DNA of 21,793 bases from Nitrospiraceae bacterium (GTDB taxonomy: Bacteria > Nitrospirota > UBA9217). Shown here piece after piece: positions 1 through 7,085 of this stretch; within the stretch, counting starts at the first letter, position 1; each line of letters starts with the position of its first letter. Below the pieces are notes generated by a model, which was not told where the DNA came from, did no database searches, and saw only the letters and a program-made list of their open reading frames with translations. The stretch spans positions 1 through 21,793 of the forward strand of contig DMKB01000340.1 of assembly GCA_003454665.1 (NCBI GenBank), in the 5' to 3' direction. The position numbers and the translations under genes were made by a program.

Positions 1-433
1 CCCGCCAAGGCGGGACTAAGCGACTCGGATTGACAGTGATTTAAGAAGCCAAAACTTGTGTAGCCGCGAGTTTGCACGAATTGACTCGAATTTAGATAAA
101 AAAAGTAAAATATTCTACTTTTTATTCGCGAGAATCAGCGCTCACGAGTGGCCCAACGAATTTCGGAGTGCGGAGTGAGGAATGAAAGAGTCGAATTGCG
201 GGTTTCGACTTGCGAGTCCGACAGAAGACCAGTGAGCAGGCCAGCAGAAGCGACGAGTACCGGCTTTTGCTTCGATGCACGGCTCCAGATAATTACATAA
301 TCCGCCCTTTCCGCGTCCCATTAATGCTGTTATTCGCGTCAATTCGCGGCTAAAACTTTTATTCGTATTTATCCGCGTCCATCTTCGGCTATCTCTGTGG
401 CATAAAATATTTGATGAAAAGATCGCAATCATA
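1..433. repeat. Gene-free, repeat-rich region at the window start
   Basis: I see no convincing gene here. The stretch is a patchwork of small repeats. There is a perfect palindrome at 1-14 (CCCGCCAAGGCGGG). An A/T-rich hairpin has arms AAAAAGTA at 100-107 and TACTTTTT at 116-123. A short 7-bp-periodic run lies around 164-190 (units such as CGGAGTG and AGGAATG). A perfect inverted pair sits at 189-195 and 204-210. GCGTCCATCT-type words near 372-386 recur at 16872-16901. The hairpin at 100-123 could end transcripts from either side, but it is about 310 bp beyond the yjbQ stop codon, so I do not call it a terminator. A minus-strand open frame across 142-441 translates the repeats and resembles no family I recognise. 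Confidence 0.6.
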
Positions 434-850
434 TCACTCACCGATGATCTTCACCAGTACGCGCTTTTTTCTTCTTCCGTCGAACTCGCCGTAGAAGATC
501 CGCTCCCACGTGCCGAAGTCCAACCTTCCGTCCGTTACGGCAACAACGACTTCTCGGCCCATGATCTGCCGTTTCATGTGGGCGTCGGCATTGTCTTCGC
601 CGGCATTGTGGCGGTACTGGGACACCGGCTCATGGGGCGCCAGCTGTTCGAGCCATACGTCGTAGTCGTGGTGGAGCCCGGACTCATCATCGTTAATGAA
701 GACGGAAGCCGTGATATGCATCGCATTGCAGAGGATGAGGCCTTCCCGGATGCCACTGTCCCGCAGACATTCTTCCACCTGGGGTGTAATATTGATGAAT
801 GCCCGCCGGGTCGGCACAGTAAACCAGAGTTCCTTCCGATAGCTTTTCAC
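434..850 (-). CDS. yjbQ: YjbQ / UPF0047 family protein (secondary thiamine-phosphate synthase family)
   Basis: The 138-residue product matches the full length of the small YjbQ/UPF0047 family. The signature is clear: a first histidine in NAMHITAS (His45), the HNAGEDNADAH block (81-91), then a C-terminal core containing GREVVVAVT, LDFGTWE and FYGEFDG. The conserved His and Glu residues form the likely metal or active site. Some family members have weak thiamine-phosphate synthase activity, but the physiological role is unsettled, so the enzyme name is by family only. The start is a GTG at 848-850, preceded on the minus strand by a purine-rich GGGGGAAAG about 6 bases away. The gene stands alone and points away from the signalling genes. 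A candidate promoter lies at 907-935. Confidence 0.92.
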   Translation of the reverse strand: MKSYRKELWFTVPTRRAFINITPQVEECLRDSGIREGLILCNAMHITASVFINDDESGLHHDYDVWLEQLAPHEPVSQYRHNAGEDNADAHMKRQIMGREVVVAVTDGRLDFGTWERIFYGEFDGRRKKRVLVKIIGE

Positions 851-1125
851 TGTTCTTTCCCCCGTATTCAGTGTGATTTCTAATCTTTCACAAGGTGTTC
901 GATCTTATTATACAGGAATCAGCGCAACTTGTCTTTCGTCCGGTTTTTCGCTCTTCCCATCCTGCTTTATCCTGTTCATCCTGTCTACCGTGTGAATACG
1001 CGACTGCCGGGCCCTTTCGCGATGTTCCTCGCGATGCTCGCTGGCAGGAACCGGCCGCGATGCCGTTACGACAGGATGAAGCAGTATCAGCCTGCGTTCT
1101 TGTGCTCTTTTGACACCGCGCTACC
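851..1125. other. Divergent intergenic region with an interspersed repeat
   Basis: This gap between divergent genes holds no gene I can support. It contains a word at 969-987 (ATCCTGTTCATCCTGTCTA) that recurs with one mismatch at 17891-17908. A GC-rich segment with short dyads follows near 1003-1060 (GCGATGTTCCTCGCGATGC). Small open frames across the region have no family resemblance. The two promoters flanking it are listed separately. Confidence 0.5.
907..935 (-). promoter_or_regulatory. Candidate sigma-70 promoter for yjbQ
   Basis: Read on the minus strand, a perfect -10 hexamer TATAAT (907-912) follows a partial -35 AAGACA (930-935) with a 17-base spacer. A transcript would start near 900 and leave a leader of about 50 bases before the GTG at 850. 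The -10 and spacing are good and the -35 is weak. Confidence 0.4.
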
Positions 1126-1153
1126 TTGACAAGTGAGGAACCTTGTGTATACT
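1126..1153 (+). promoter_or_regulatory. Strong sigma-70-type promoter
   Basis: A perfect -35 TTGACA (1126-1131) is followed by a 16-base spacer and a -10 TATACT (1148-1153). A transcript would start near 1160 and reach the GGAGGG ribosome-binding site at 1169-1174 after only about 10 bases. This gives the sensor genes from 1179 onward their own housekeeping promoter. Confidence 0.75.
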
Positions 1154-1178
1154 TTTACTATTACCTTCGGAGGGTTCT

Positions 1179-2528
1179 ATGGCTTTTCTTGCTCCACGTA
1201 TTGCGCCGGGCATTGGTGTGGCCATGGCTCGCGTAGCCGCCCGGTTTTTTTTCTTCAGCATCCTCTTGGTGGGATCAACGATCTATCTACCTCACGAAGT
1301 GGCCCCCGGCCGCTTCGGACTGATCGCTCTTACCCTGTTTACCGTCGGCATGATCGTTTTTCTGCACCTCTTCCCCTGGGATCGTTTTGAGCCCCGGGTG
1401 TTTACGCTGGTCCATCTTCTCACCAGCTGCTCCCTGCTGTCCCTGCTCGTGTTCGTAACGGGCGGCGCGAGGAGCAGTTACGATCTGCTCTTTTTTTTGA
1501 TTATCCTGTTTTCCTACTTTTATAATCTCAGGGAAATGTTGTCGATTACAACGGTGGTGTCCATTTTTTATCTCCTTCCCTTTATCTACAGTGATTTTGA
1601 GCCTCGCCATGTTGCCCTATCGGCAGTGACGGTCCTGTTTTTTTACCTGGGGACCTACGTTCTTTACGGAGTAACACGGTTCGTGCTCAAGAAGAACCGG
1701 GTGCTTCAGGAGTTGAATACGCAGCTTTCCGACCTCTATGAAGTAACGTCCACACTCCTCAAGGACATGGAGAAAGACGCGCTCCTAGAATCGCTATCCG
1801 AGAGCCTGAAAGACCATCTTCCGTCAACCTATTGTATGGTCATGCTTTTTGATGATAAGGCGAACCTCACGACGCGGATTGCCTGTCCGGTCAGAACACT
1901 GACGTGGGAGCCGGCCATCGGTTCGGTCTATGCGCCCGATGCACTCGCCGGGATACGGGAAGTCCTTGAGACGAGACAGCCGAAGGTCTGGCGTCTCGAA
2001 ACGGATGAGGTCGACCAGGAACTGAGGAAGATCATAAGCCGCCACACACGGTCACTCCTCGTGGTGCCGATCCGGATTGCCGCGGAAAACGTGGGCGTTA
2101 TCCTTTTTGGTGAAGAACGCCAGTGGGAGCGCGCGCCCTTTAACAATGAACAAATCCAGCTCGCCGTTGCCATCGGGAGGCAGGTGGCCGTCGGCATCAA
2201 CATGTGGTGGTGTTATGAACGACTGGTAGAAGCGGACCGCAACATTCAGGTTTCGCACGACCGGGTGATAAAGGCGGAACGCCTGGCGGCCCTCGGGGAA
2301 GTAACGAGAGCGGTGGAGCACGAGATTAATAATCCGCTGAACGTTATCGTAAACTGGGCCGAGCTGTACCGGGAGGACGAAGCCGTGGATCCCGAGTTGC
2401 GGAACAAGTTTTCGATCATCTATGATATGGCCCTGCGCATCCGTGAGGTCATCATAAAACTTTCCACAATGAAAGATACGAAATCAATCGAATTCACCAA
2501 GGATCAGAAAATGACGGACCTGGGGTAA
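1179..2528 (+). CDS. Membrane GAF protein with a histidine-kinase DHp domain but no ATPase domain
   Basis: The 449-residue product starts with about six hydrophobic segments (roughly residues 20-172). A short coiled linker follows, then a GAF-like domain (about 190-350), then a HisKA dimerisation/phosphoacceptor helix pair with the H-box VEHEINNPLNVI, where His381 is the expected phosphorylation site. The protein ends about 50 residues after the second DHp helix. No N-box, G1 or G2 motif of a HATPase_c domain is present, so it cannot autophosphorylate alone. I chose the ATG at 1179 because GGAGGG (1169-1174) sits just upstream. An in-frame TTG at 1143 would lie inside the promoter. It is followed by a HAMP protein and a complete kinase, which could phosphorylate it in trans. 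Alternatively it is a decayed kinase. The membrane and DHp assignments are firm; the function is inference. Confidence 0.85.
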   Translation: MAFLAPRIAPGIGVAMARVAARFFFFSILLVGSTIYLPHEVAPGRFGLIALTLFTVGMIVFLHLFPWDRFEPRVFTLVHLLTSCSLLSLLVFVTGGARSSYDLLFFLIILFSYFYNLREMLSITTVVSIFYLLPFIYSDFEPRHVALSAVTVLFFYLGTYVLYGVTRFVLKKNRVLQELNTQLSDLYEVTSTLLKDMEKDALLESLSESLKDHLPSTYCMVMLFDDKANLTTRIACPVRTLTWEPAIGSVYAPDALAGIREVLETRQPKVWRLETDEVDQELRKIISRHTRSLLVVPIRIAAENVGVILFGEERQWERAPFNNEQIQLAVAIGRQVAVGINMWWCYERLVEADRNIQVSHDRVIKAERLAALGEVTRAVEHEINNPLNVIVNWAELYREDEAVDPELRNKFSIIYDMALRIREVIIKLSTMKDTKSIEFTKDQKMTDLG

Positions 2529-2706
2529 CACCGCGTTTCCTTCTTATCGCCGTCACGATCATGCACGTGATAGTTGCGATCGTGTACCCGTAGTCGGCGG
2601 GCTCGCGCCTTGCGAAACGTCATCCCCCACAGCGACTGTCTCGTGCAGGCACGGACCGTTGCTTGCGGCATTCGTCGTACGAGTGAGAAGGGGAAAAGAG
2701 GTGCCT

Positions 2707-3522
2707 ATGAGGATACAGACCAAATATCTCATCGCTTTTTTAAGCGGGACGGTGATCACCGTCATCATCGTCGGCGTGTCGTTGTGGGGGTTTAACAGTC
2801 TGCGCAAAACAACGGATTACCTGGTTACCGTGAACAGCCGGGTACTGGAATTTGCCAGTTATTTTGATAAGGAACTTGCGCACTCCCGCAGGGCAGAGAA
2901 AGAATTTTTTATTTTCCCGAACAATAGGGCCAAACAGGCCAAGTATATCACCAAATGGAAGGGCGCTTATAATAAAATACGGGGATATTTAGACGAGCTG
3001 GAAAGGCTTTTTCTCGGCGAAAATAACGCGGAGATGTTTGCCCTGGTTGCGAAGGCGAGGAAGGTCATGGATGAGAACGAGACACTCTTTGCCAGCGTTG
3101 TTGTCAAATTCAAGCGGACGGGATCGTATGATACGGTAAACCGGGCGGAATATGGGACCTTCAAGGAAAAAACCCATATTCTTGAAGACATCGCGGTAAA
3201 GATGTCTCAGTACGGATTGGCCGAGGTCGAAAAAGGACGGGAGGTACTGGCGAAGACGCAGAGCAGGACCCAATTGACCATCCAGATCATCTCAATACTT
3301 GCCGTACTCTGGGGCGTATTCGTTCCTATTGTGCTTTCGAAGCGCATGACCGCCACCATCAGGTATCTGACCCAAATCAGTAATGACATCAGCAAGGGAG
3401 AAATGGAAAAGGAGATCACCGTAACAAGCAGCGACGAGCTCGGCGATCTGGCCCTCTCGATCAAACGAATGCAAACAAGCATAAGAATTATGCTGGACCG
3501 CTTCAAGGAGGGCCGTTTGTAA
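2707..3522 (+). CDS. Transmembrane sensor protein ending at a HAMP domain
   Basis: The 271-residue product has the layout of a chemoreceptor or sensor-kinase input half. It has a short N-terminus, TM1 (about 7-29), a mostly helical periplasmic domain (about 30-188), TM2 (about 190-211) and a HAMP linker (about 212-264) with the typical DELGDLALSIKRM stretch. It then stops. There is no methyl-accepting hairpin, kinase, cyclase or PAS domain. The ATG at 2707 follows AGAGGTG (2697-2703); an upstream in-frame extension to 2659 lacks support. The next gene (3601) encodes a soluble GAF-PAS kinase. A HAMP protein plus that kinase would together make a normal receptor kinase, so this may be the membrane half of a split sensor. 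That pairing is inference from adjacency. Confidence 0.85.
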   Translation: MRIQTKYLIAFLSGTVITVIIVGVSLWGFNSLRKTTDYLVTVNSRVLEFASYFDKELAHSRRAEKEFFIFPNNRAKQAKYITKWKGAYNKIRGYLDELERLFLGENNAEMFALVAKARKVMDENETLFASVVVKFKRTGSYDTVNRAEYGTFKEKTHILEDIAVKMSQYGLAEVEKGREVLAKTQSRTQLTIQIISILAVLWGVFVPIVLSKRMTATIRYLTQISNDISKGEMEKEITVTSSDELGDLALSIKRMQTSIRIMLDRFKEGRL

Positions 3523-3600
3523 CCTTGTCGGCCCAGTGTTGCGTCGCGTCACGGGTATCATGTCCGCAATGCTGCTTGGTACGATCAGGGCCGGTGTGCT

Positions 3601-5208
3601 ATGCCGTATCAGGAAAATAAGACGAAGAAGGGAATGATCGAGGCGCTCGCCGAACTGAACGAGCTGTTGTTCAGTTCGGGCTCCTCGCTCAATCTGCAAG
3701 CGGAAACGGACGCCTTTCTCTCCGGGCTGTTTGATAAATTCAGCTGCAGCCGCGTATCGCTCCATCTCCTCACGGGCGGAGAACTCGTCATTGCATCTTC
3801 CTTCGGCCCCGGCGGGAAGGAAGGGAAGCAGGAAGCGGAACCCGCCCTCCGCTCTCCTCTTCTGGATGAGGTCCTTTCGTCGGGTTCGCCTATCAACCTT
3901 TGTGACCGTACGCTTTCGGCCTTTGCCTCACAGCTGCTTATGCCCATGCGGCGTCAGGGAGAACTCGCCGGAGTGCTCTGGCTGGCCCGGATCGAGCCGC
4001 TTCCCTTTACCGGCCGGGACGTGGCGCTTGTTCAGTTTCTTCTGGAACGGTTCAGCATTTCCCTGGACCGGACGCTTATGTACCAGGAGCTGGAGAAGAA
4101 AAACCAGGAACTCAATACGCTCAATGGCATGGTCATCAAGGCCAAGGCCGACTGGCAGAACACTTTTGATTCTATCCAGGACATGATCTGCATCCTCGAT
4201 ACCGAGTTGAAGATCACCCGTGTTAACCGCGCGTTTAGCGCGCGGCTGGAAAAGTCCTATGATGAGCTTATCGGTGTCTCCTGTCATGAGATCATCCACG
4301 GAACGTCCGAGCCGCCGGAGGCATGCCCGTTTGCAGCCGTCCTCGAAACCGGCCGGCCGTCAACGCACGAAACGGAGATACCGATCGGTGATTCGCTGTT
4401 TGCCGCGTCCCTTTTTCCCTACTGTGATTCTTCCGGAGCAATGCAGGGGGCGGTTCATATTTTTCGCGATATTTCCGATCAGAAGTCCCTCCAGGATAAA
4501 CTGGTGCAGACGGAGACCATGGCGGCTGTCGGGACCCTGGCCGCGGAGATCGCGCACGAGATCAATAACCCCCTCGACTACATCAATAATTACCTCTATC
4601 TCCTTTCCGAATCGCTGCCCGCTGAATTTGACAAACATGAATACCTCGATAAAATCGAAGCGGGAATCGACAACCTGGCCACCCTGACGCGTGATCTCCT
4701 CGAGTTCGCCCGGCCGCAGATCGATACGTTCGTCCCCCTCGATCTGCACACCGTCATTGACGCCTCACTCGAGTTTTCGGCAAAGTATCTGCAGGAAAAA
4801 CAGATCCGCATACAGAAAGAGTATCAATGGAGCAACGGAATGGTCATGGGGTCTGAGCGAATGCTTCAGCAGGTCTTCCTCAACCTCATTCTGAATGCCC
4901 TCGACGCCATGCCGGAGGGGGGCACCTTGACTATTTCCACCCGCGCTTCGAAGGAGACCTGTGTCCTGGAGTTTACGGACACGGGTAGCGGTATTCCAGA
5001 GGCGAACCTTCCGAAATTGTTCGAACCCTTCTTTACCACCAAAAAGACGACGGGAAAGCGGGGAAGCGGACTGGGACTCACAATATGCTATAATATCATC
5101 AATCATCACGACGGTGAAATCCGTGTGGCGAGCACTGAGGGGGCGGGATCCACATTCACGCTTGTCCTTCCCGGTCCGGCAGGGAGGGTGAAAAAGGGTG
5201 TTCATTGA
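3601..5208 (+). CDS. Soluble GAF-PAS sensor histidine kinase (NtrB-like)
   Basis: The 535-residue protein has no membrane segment. Domains in order: GAF-like (about 20-165), a coiled linker, PAS (about 184-298), HisKA with the H-box EIAHEINNPLDYI (His319), and a full HATPase_c with N-box FLNLILNALDAMPEGG, G1 DTGSGIPE, F-box FEPFFTTK and G2 GSGLGLTI. It should autophosphorylate His319 and pass phosphate to a receiver. The PAS carries a Cys-His set: Cys228, His229, His233 and Cys242 followed by Pro. The nearest partner is the NtrC-type regulator 228 bases downstream, giving a NtrB/NtrC-like pair. The ATG at 3601 has no good ribosome-binding site. An in-frame ATG at 3634 follows AAGAAGGGA closely and is a plausible alternative that would remove 11 residues. 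Confidence 0.93.
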   Translation: MPYQENKTKKGMIEALAELNELLFSSGSSLNLQAETDAFLSGLFDKFSCSRVSLHLLTGGELVIASSFGPGGKEGKQEAEPALRSPLLDEVLSSGSPINLCDRTLSAFASQLLMPMRRQGELAGVLWLARIEPLPFTGRDVALVQFLLERFSISLDRTLMYQELEKKNQELNTLNGMVIKAKADWQNTFDSIQDMICILDTELKITRVNRAFSARLEKSYDELIGVSCHEIIHGTSEPPEACPFAAVLETGRPSTHETEIPIGDSLFAASLFPYCDSSGAMQGAVHIFRDISDQKSLQDKLVQTETMAAVGTLAAEIAHEINNPLDYINNYLYLLSESLPAEFDKHEYLDKIEAGIDNLATLTRDLLEFARPQIDTFVPLDLHTVIDASLEFSAKYLQEKQIRIQKEYQWSNGMVMGSERMLQQVFLNLILNALDAMPEGGTLTISTRASKETCVLEFTDTGSGIPEANLPKLFEPFFTTKKTTGKRGSGLGLTICYNIINHHDGEIRVASTEGAGSTFTLVLPGPAGRVKKGVH

Positions 5209-5436
5209 GGATTGAAAGTACGAATTGAATGTTGCATATTGATGCAGAGATATTCAGTTCCAGTAGTTATCGCCCGGAGATAACGAGAAAATCCTGGTTA
5301 TTCGCAGAAAAATAGTGTATATATGAAGTAACGTTCATTGCCGTCCCGTTGCTGTCTGAGGGGTCGTATAATGAATAGAGTTGCTCTCTTCCCGCTTAAT
5401 TCATGGATTTACAGGAAATGCGAGGGTGCGTAAAGA

Positions 5437-6870
5437 ATGACTGAGAAGCCGAAGGTCCTGCTCGTCGATGATGAGCCACTGGTCCTCGATTCGCTGCAGG
5501 CGATTGTGAGCCGTGGCAATGCCTATGAGGTGAGTCTGGCAGAAAACGGCACGAAGGCCTTGGAGTTGGTGGGTAGTGAGCAATTTGCCGTCGTCATTAC
5601 CGACCTCATGCTCACGGACATTACGGGGAACGAACTCCTGAAGTCCGTGAAGGAAAACACGCCGGAAACCCAGGTCATCATGGTGAGCGGCAAAGGGACG
5701 ATTGATTTTGCCGTTGAAGCCATGAAGATGGGCGCCTTTGATTTCCTTACCAAGCCCTATTCTCCCCCGCACCTTCTCCAGATACTGGACCGGGCGCGTG
5801 CCTATTATCAGTCTCTCGTGGAAAACAGGCAGCTTAAAGACGAGATCCGCAAACTCAGGAAAAATTTCGAGATCATCGGTTCCCACCCGAAAGTCGAGCG
5901 CATCAAGCAGATCATCAAGAACATCGCCCCCTCGGACAGCACGGTTATCATTCAGGGAAAGAGCGGGACGGGGAAAGAACTCGTGGCGAGGGCGGTCCAC
6001 GACTGTTCCAGCCGTTCCGAGGGACCGTTCCAGGCGGTCAACTGCGGCGTATTTACCGAAACCCTGATTGAAAATGAACTGTTCGGACATGAGAAGGGCG
6101 CCTACACCGGGGCCATTCAGCGGGTCATCGGCAGGGTGGAAGCCGCTGCGGGTGGCACGCTCTTTCTCGATGAGATCGATACCATGCCCCTCAGCTCCCA
6201 GGTGAAACTTCTGCGAGTGATCGAGGAGAGATGTTTTCAGCGCATCGGCGGAACAAAGGCGATTCATGTCGACTTCAGGCTGATTGCCGCGACGAACGTC
6301 GATCTTATGGATGCCGTCGAGAAAAAGCTGTTCCGGGACGACCTGTACTACCGGCTGAATGTGATTTCCCTTTCGCTGCCTGAACTGCATGAACGGGGAA
6401 GCGATATTCCCATTCTCGTGAATTACTTCGTCGAACGCTACAAAGGGCGCAGCACGGTCAAATCCGTTTCGTCAGCGGCCCTCGATATGCTGAGGGCGTA
6501 TTCCTGGCCGGGGAATGTCCGGGAGTTGGTGAATGCCGTCGAGTATGCCATGGTCATGGCAAAAGGATCACAGATAATGCCCCATGACCTTCCGGAAACG
6601 ATCCAGGGAAAAGTATCGATGCCCCTGCAGGATGCGAAGGAATCGCTGTCCCTCAAAGAAACGGAAAAAGAACTGATTGTAAAGGCATTGAAAGAATGCA
6701 GCGGCAACAAACACCTTGCGGCAAAAATTCTCCGGATACCCCGGTCCACCCTCTACAGTAAAATCCAGAAGCACGGCATCGTCGCAGAAGAGAGACTGGA
6801 GGGCGGCGTTTCGGCGGAAGACCGTTCCACCCCCTATGACGACAGAGAAGTGATTGCTGTCCAGAATTAG
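5437..6870 (+). CDS. Sigma-54-dependent response regulator, NtrC family
   Basis: The 477-residue protein has the classic bacterial enhancer-binding layout. A receiver (about 6-120) has phospho-acceptor Asp56 and conserved Lys107. An AAA+ domain (about 145-385) has Walker A GKSGTGKE (174-181), the sigma-54 contact loop GAYTGA (221-226, Tyr in place of the usual Phe) and Walker B TLFLDEID. The Fis-type helix-turn-helix (about 423-446) contains NKHLAAKILRIPRSTLY. It should bind upstream sites and use ATP to open sigma-54 promoters when phosphorylated. The ATG at 5437 follows GAGGGTG (5422-5428). The kinase at 3601 is the likely partner. A sigma-54 promoter lies 134 bases after the stop codon and is its natural candidate target. 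The C-terminal 25 or so residues after the helix-turn-helix are a non-conserved acidic tail. Confidence 0.96.
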   Translation: MTEKPKVLLVDDEPLVLDSLQAIVSRGNAYEVSLAENGTKALELVGSEQFAVVITDLMLTDITGNELLKSVKENTPETQVIMVSGKGTIDFAVEAMKMGAFDFLTKPYSPPHLLQILDRARAYYQSLVENRQLKDEIRKLRKNFEIIGSHPKVERIKQIIKNIAPSDSTVIIQGKSGTGKELVARAVHDCSSRSEGPFQAVNCGVFTETLIENELFGHEKGAYTGAIQRVIGRVEAAAGGTLFLDEIDTMPLSSQVKLLRVIEERCFQRIGGTKAIHVDFRLIAATNVDLMDAVEKKLFRDDLYYRLNVISLSLPELHERGSDIPILVNYFVERYKGRSTVKSVSSAALDMLRAYSWPGNVRELVNAVEYAMVMAKGSQIMPHDLPETIQGKVSMPLQDAKESLSLKETEKELIVKALKECSGNKHLAAKILRIPRSTLYSKIQKHGIVAEERLEGGVSAEDRSTPYDDREVIAVQN

Positions 6871-7003
6871 ACAGACTTGTTACTTATATAAATCAATGAG
6901 TTAATCCTTTCCAGTCCTGAATCTCTTCAAAAAAGCTGTCCAAAACCCGTCACCTCAAACGTGCCAGTCAAGCTAACTAATTGAAAAGTTGATAAAATTC
7001 ATC

Positions 7004-7018
7004 GGGCACCGCTCTTGC
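7004..7018 (+). promoter_or_regulatory. Sigma-54 (RpoN) promoter upstream of the chemosensory cluster
   Basis: The sequence GGGCAC-CGCTC-TTGC matches the RpoN consensus TGGCAC-N5-TTGC at every position but the first. The invariant GG (7005-7006) and GC (7017-7018) have the required 10-base separation. Transcription would start near 7030, about 56 bases before the ATG of the hybrid kinase at 7086. I see no clear palindromic enhancer site in 6871-7003, but activator sites can be degenerate or more distant. Confidence 0.75.
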
Positions 7019-7085
7019 AAAGAGTACACTGTCTGTACTGCTTACAGGCTTTCTGTGTGGTTTTTACCTCTCTGGGGGAAAAGCA

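Noticed and set aside
2554..2584. CACGATC...GATCGTG inverted repeat after the ATPase-less sensor gene as a terminator
   Set aside because: The loop is 17 bases and no T-run follows; it could be an operator or chance.
2529..2706. Remnant of a HATPase_c domain that would make the first sensor a frameshifted kinase
   Set aside because: No N-box or G-box-like peptide appears in any frame and the space is shorter than the domain.
3523..3600. Sigma-54-like GGCCCAGTGTTGC before the GAF-PAS kinase
   Set aside because: The distance between the GG and GC elements is 9 bases instead of the required 10.
5367..5372. TATAAT upstream of the NtrC-family gene as a sigma-70 promoter
   Set aside because: No -35-like hexamer lies 15-19 bases upstream; the nearest TTGCCG is 23 bases away. 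The region 5209-5436 otherwise shows nothing clear.
5401..6390. Long minus-strand open frame opposite the NtrC-family regulator
   Set aside because: Same reasoning: an antisense shadow of a clear gene, with no recognisable domain or ribosome-binding site.
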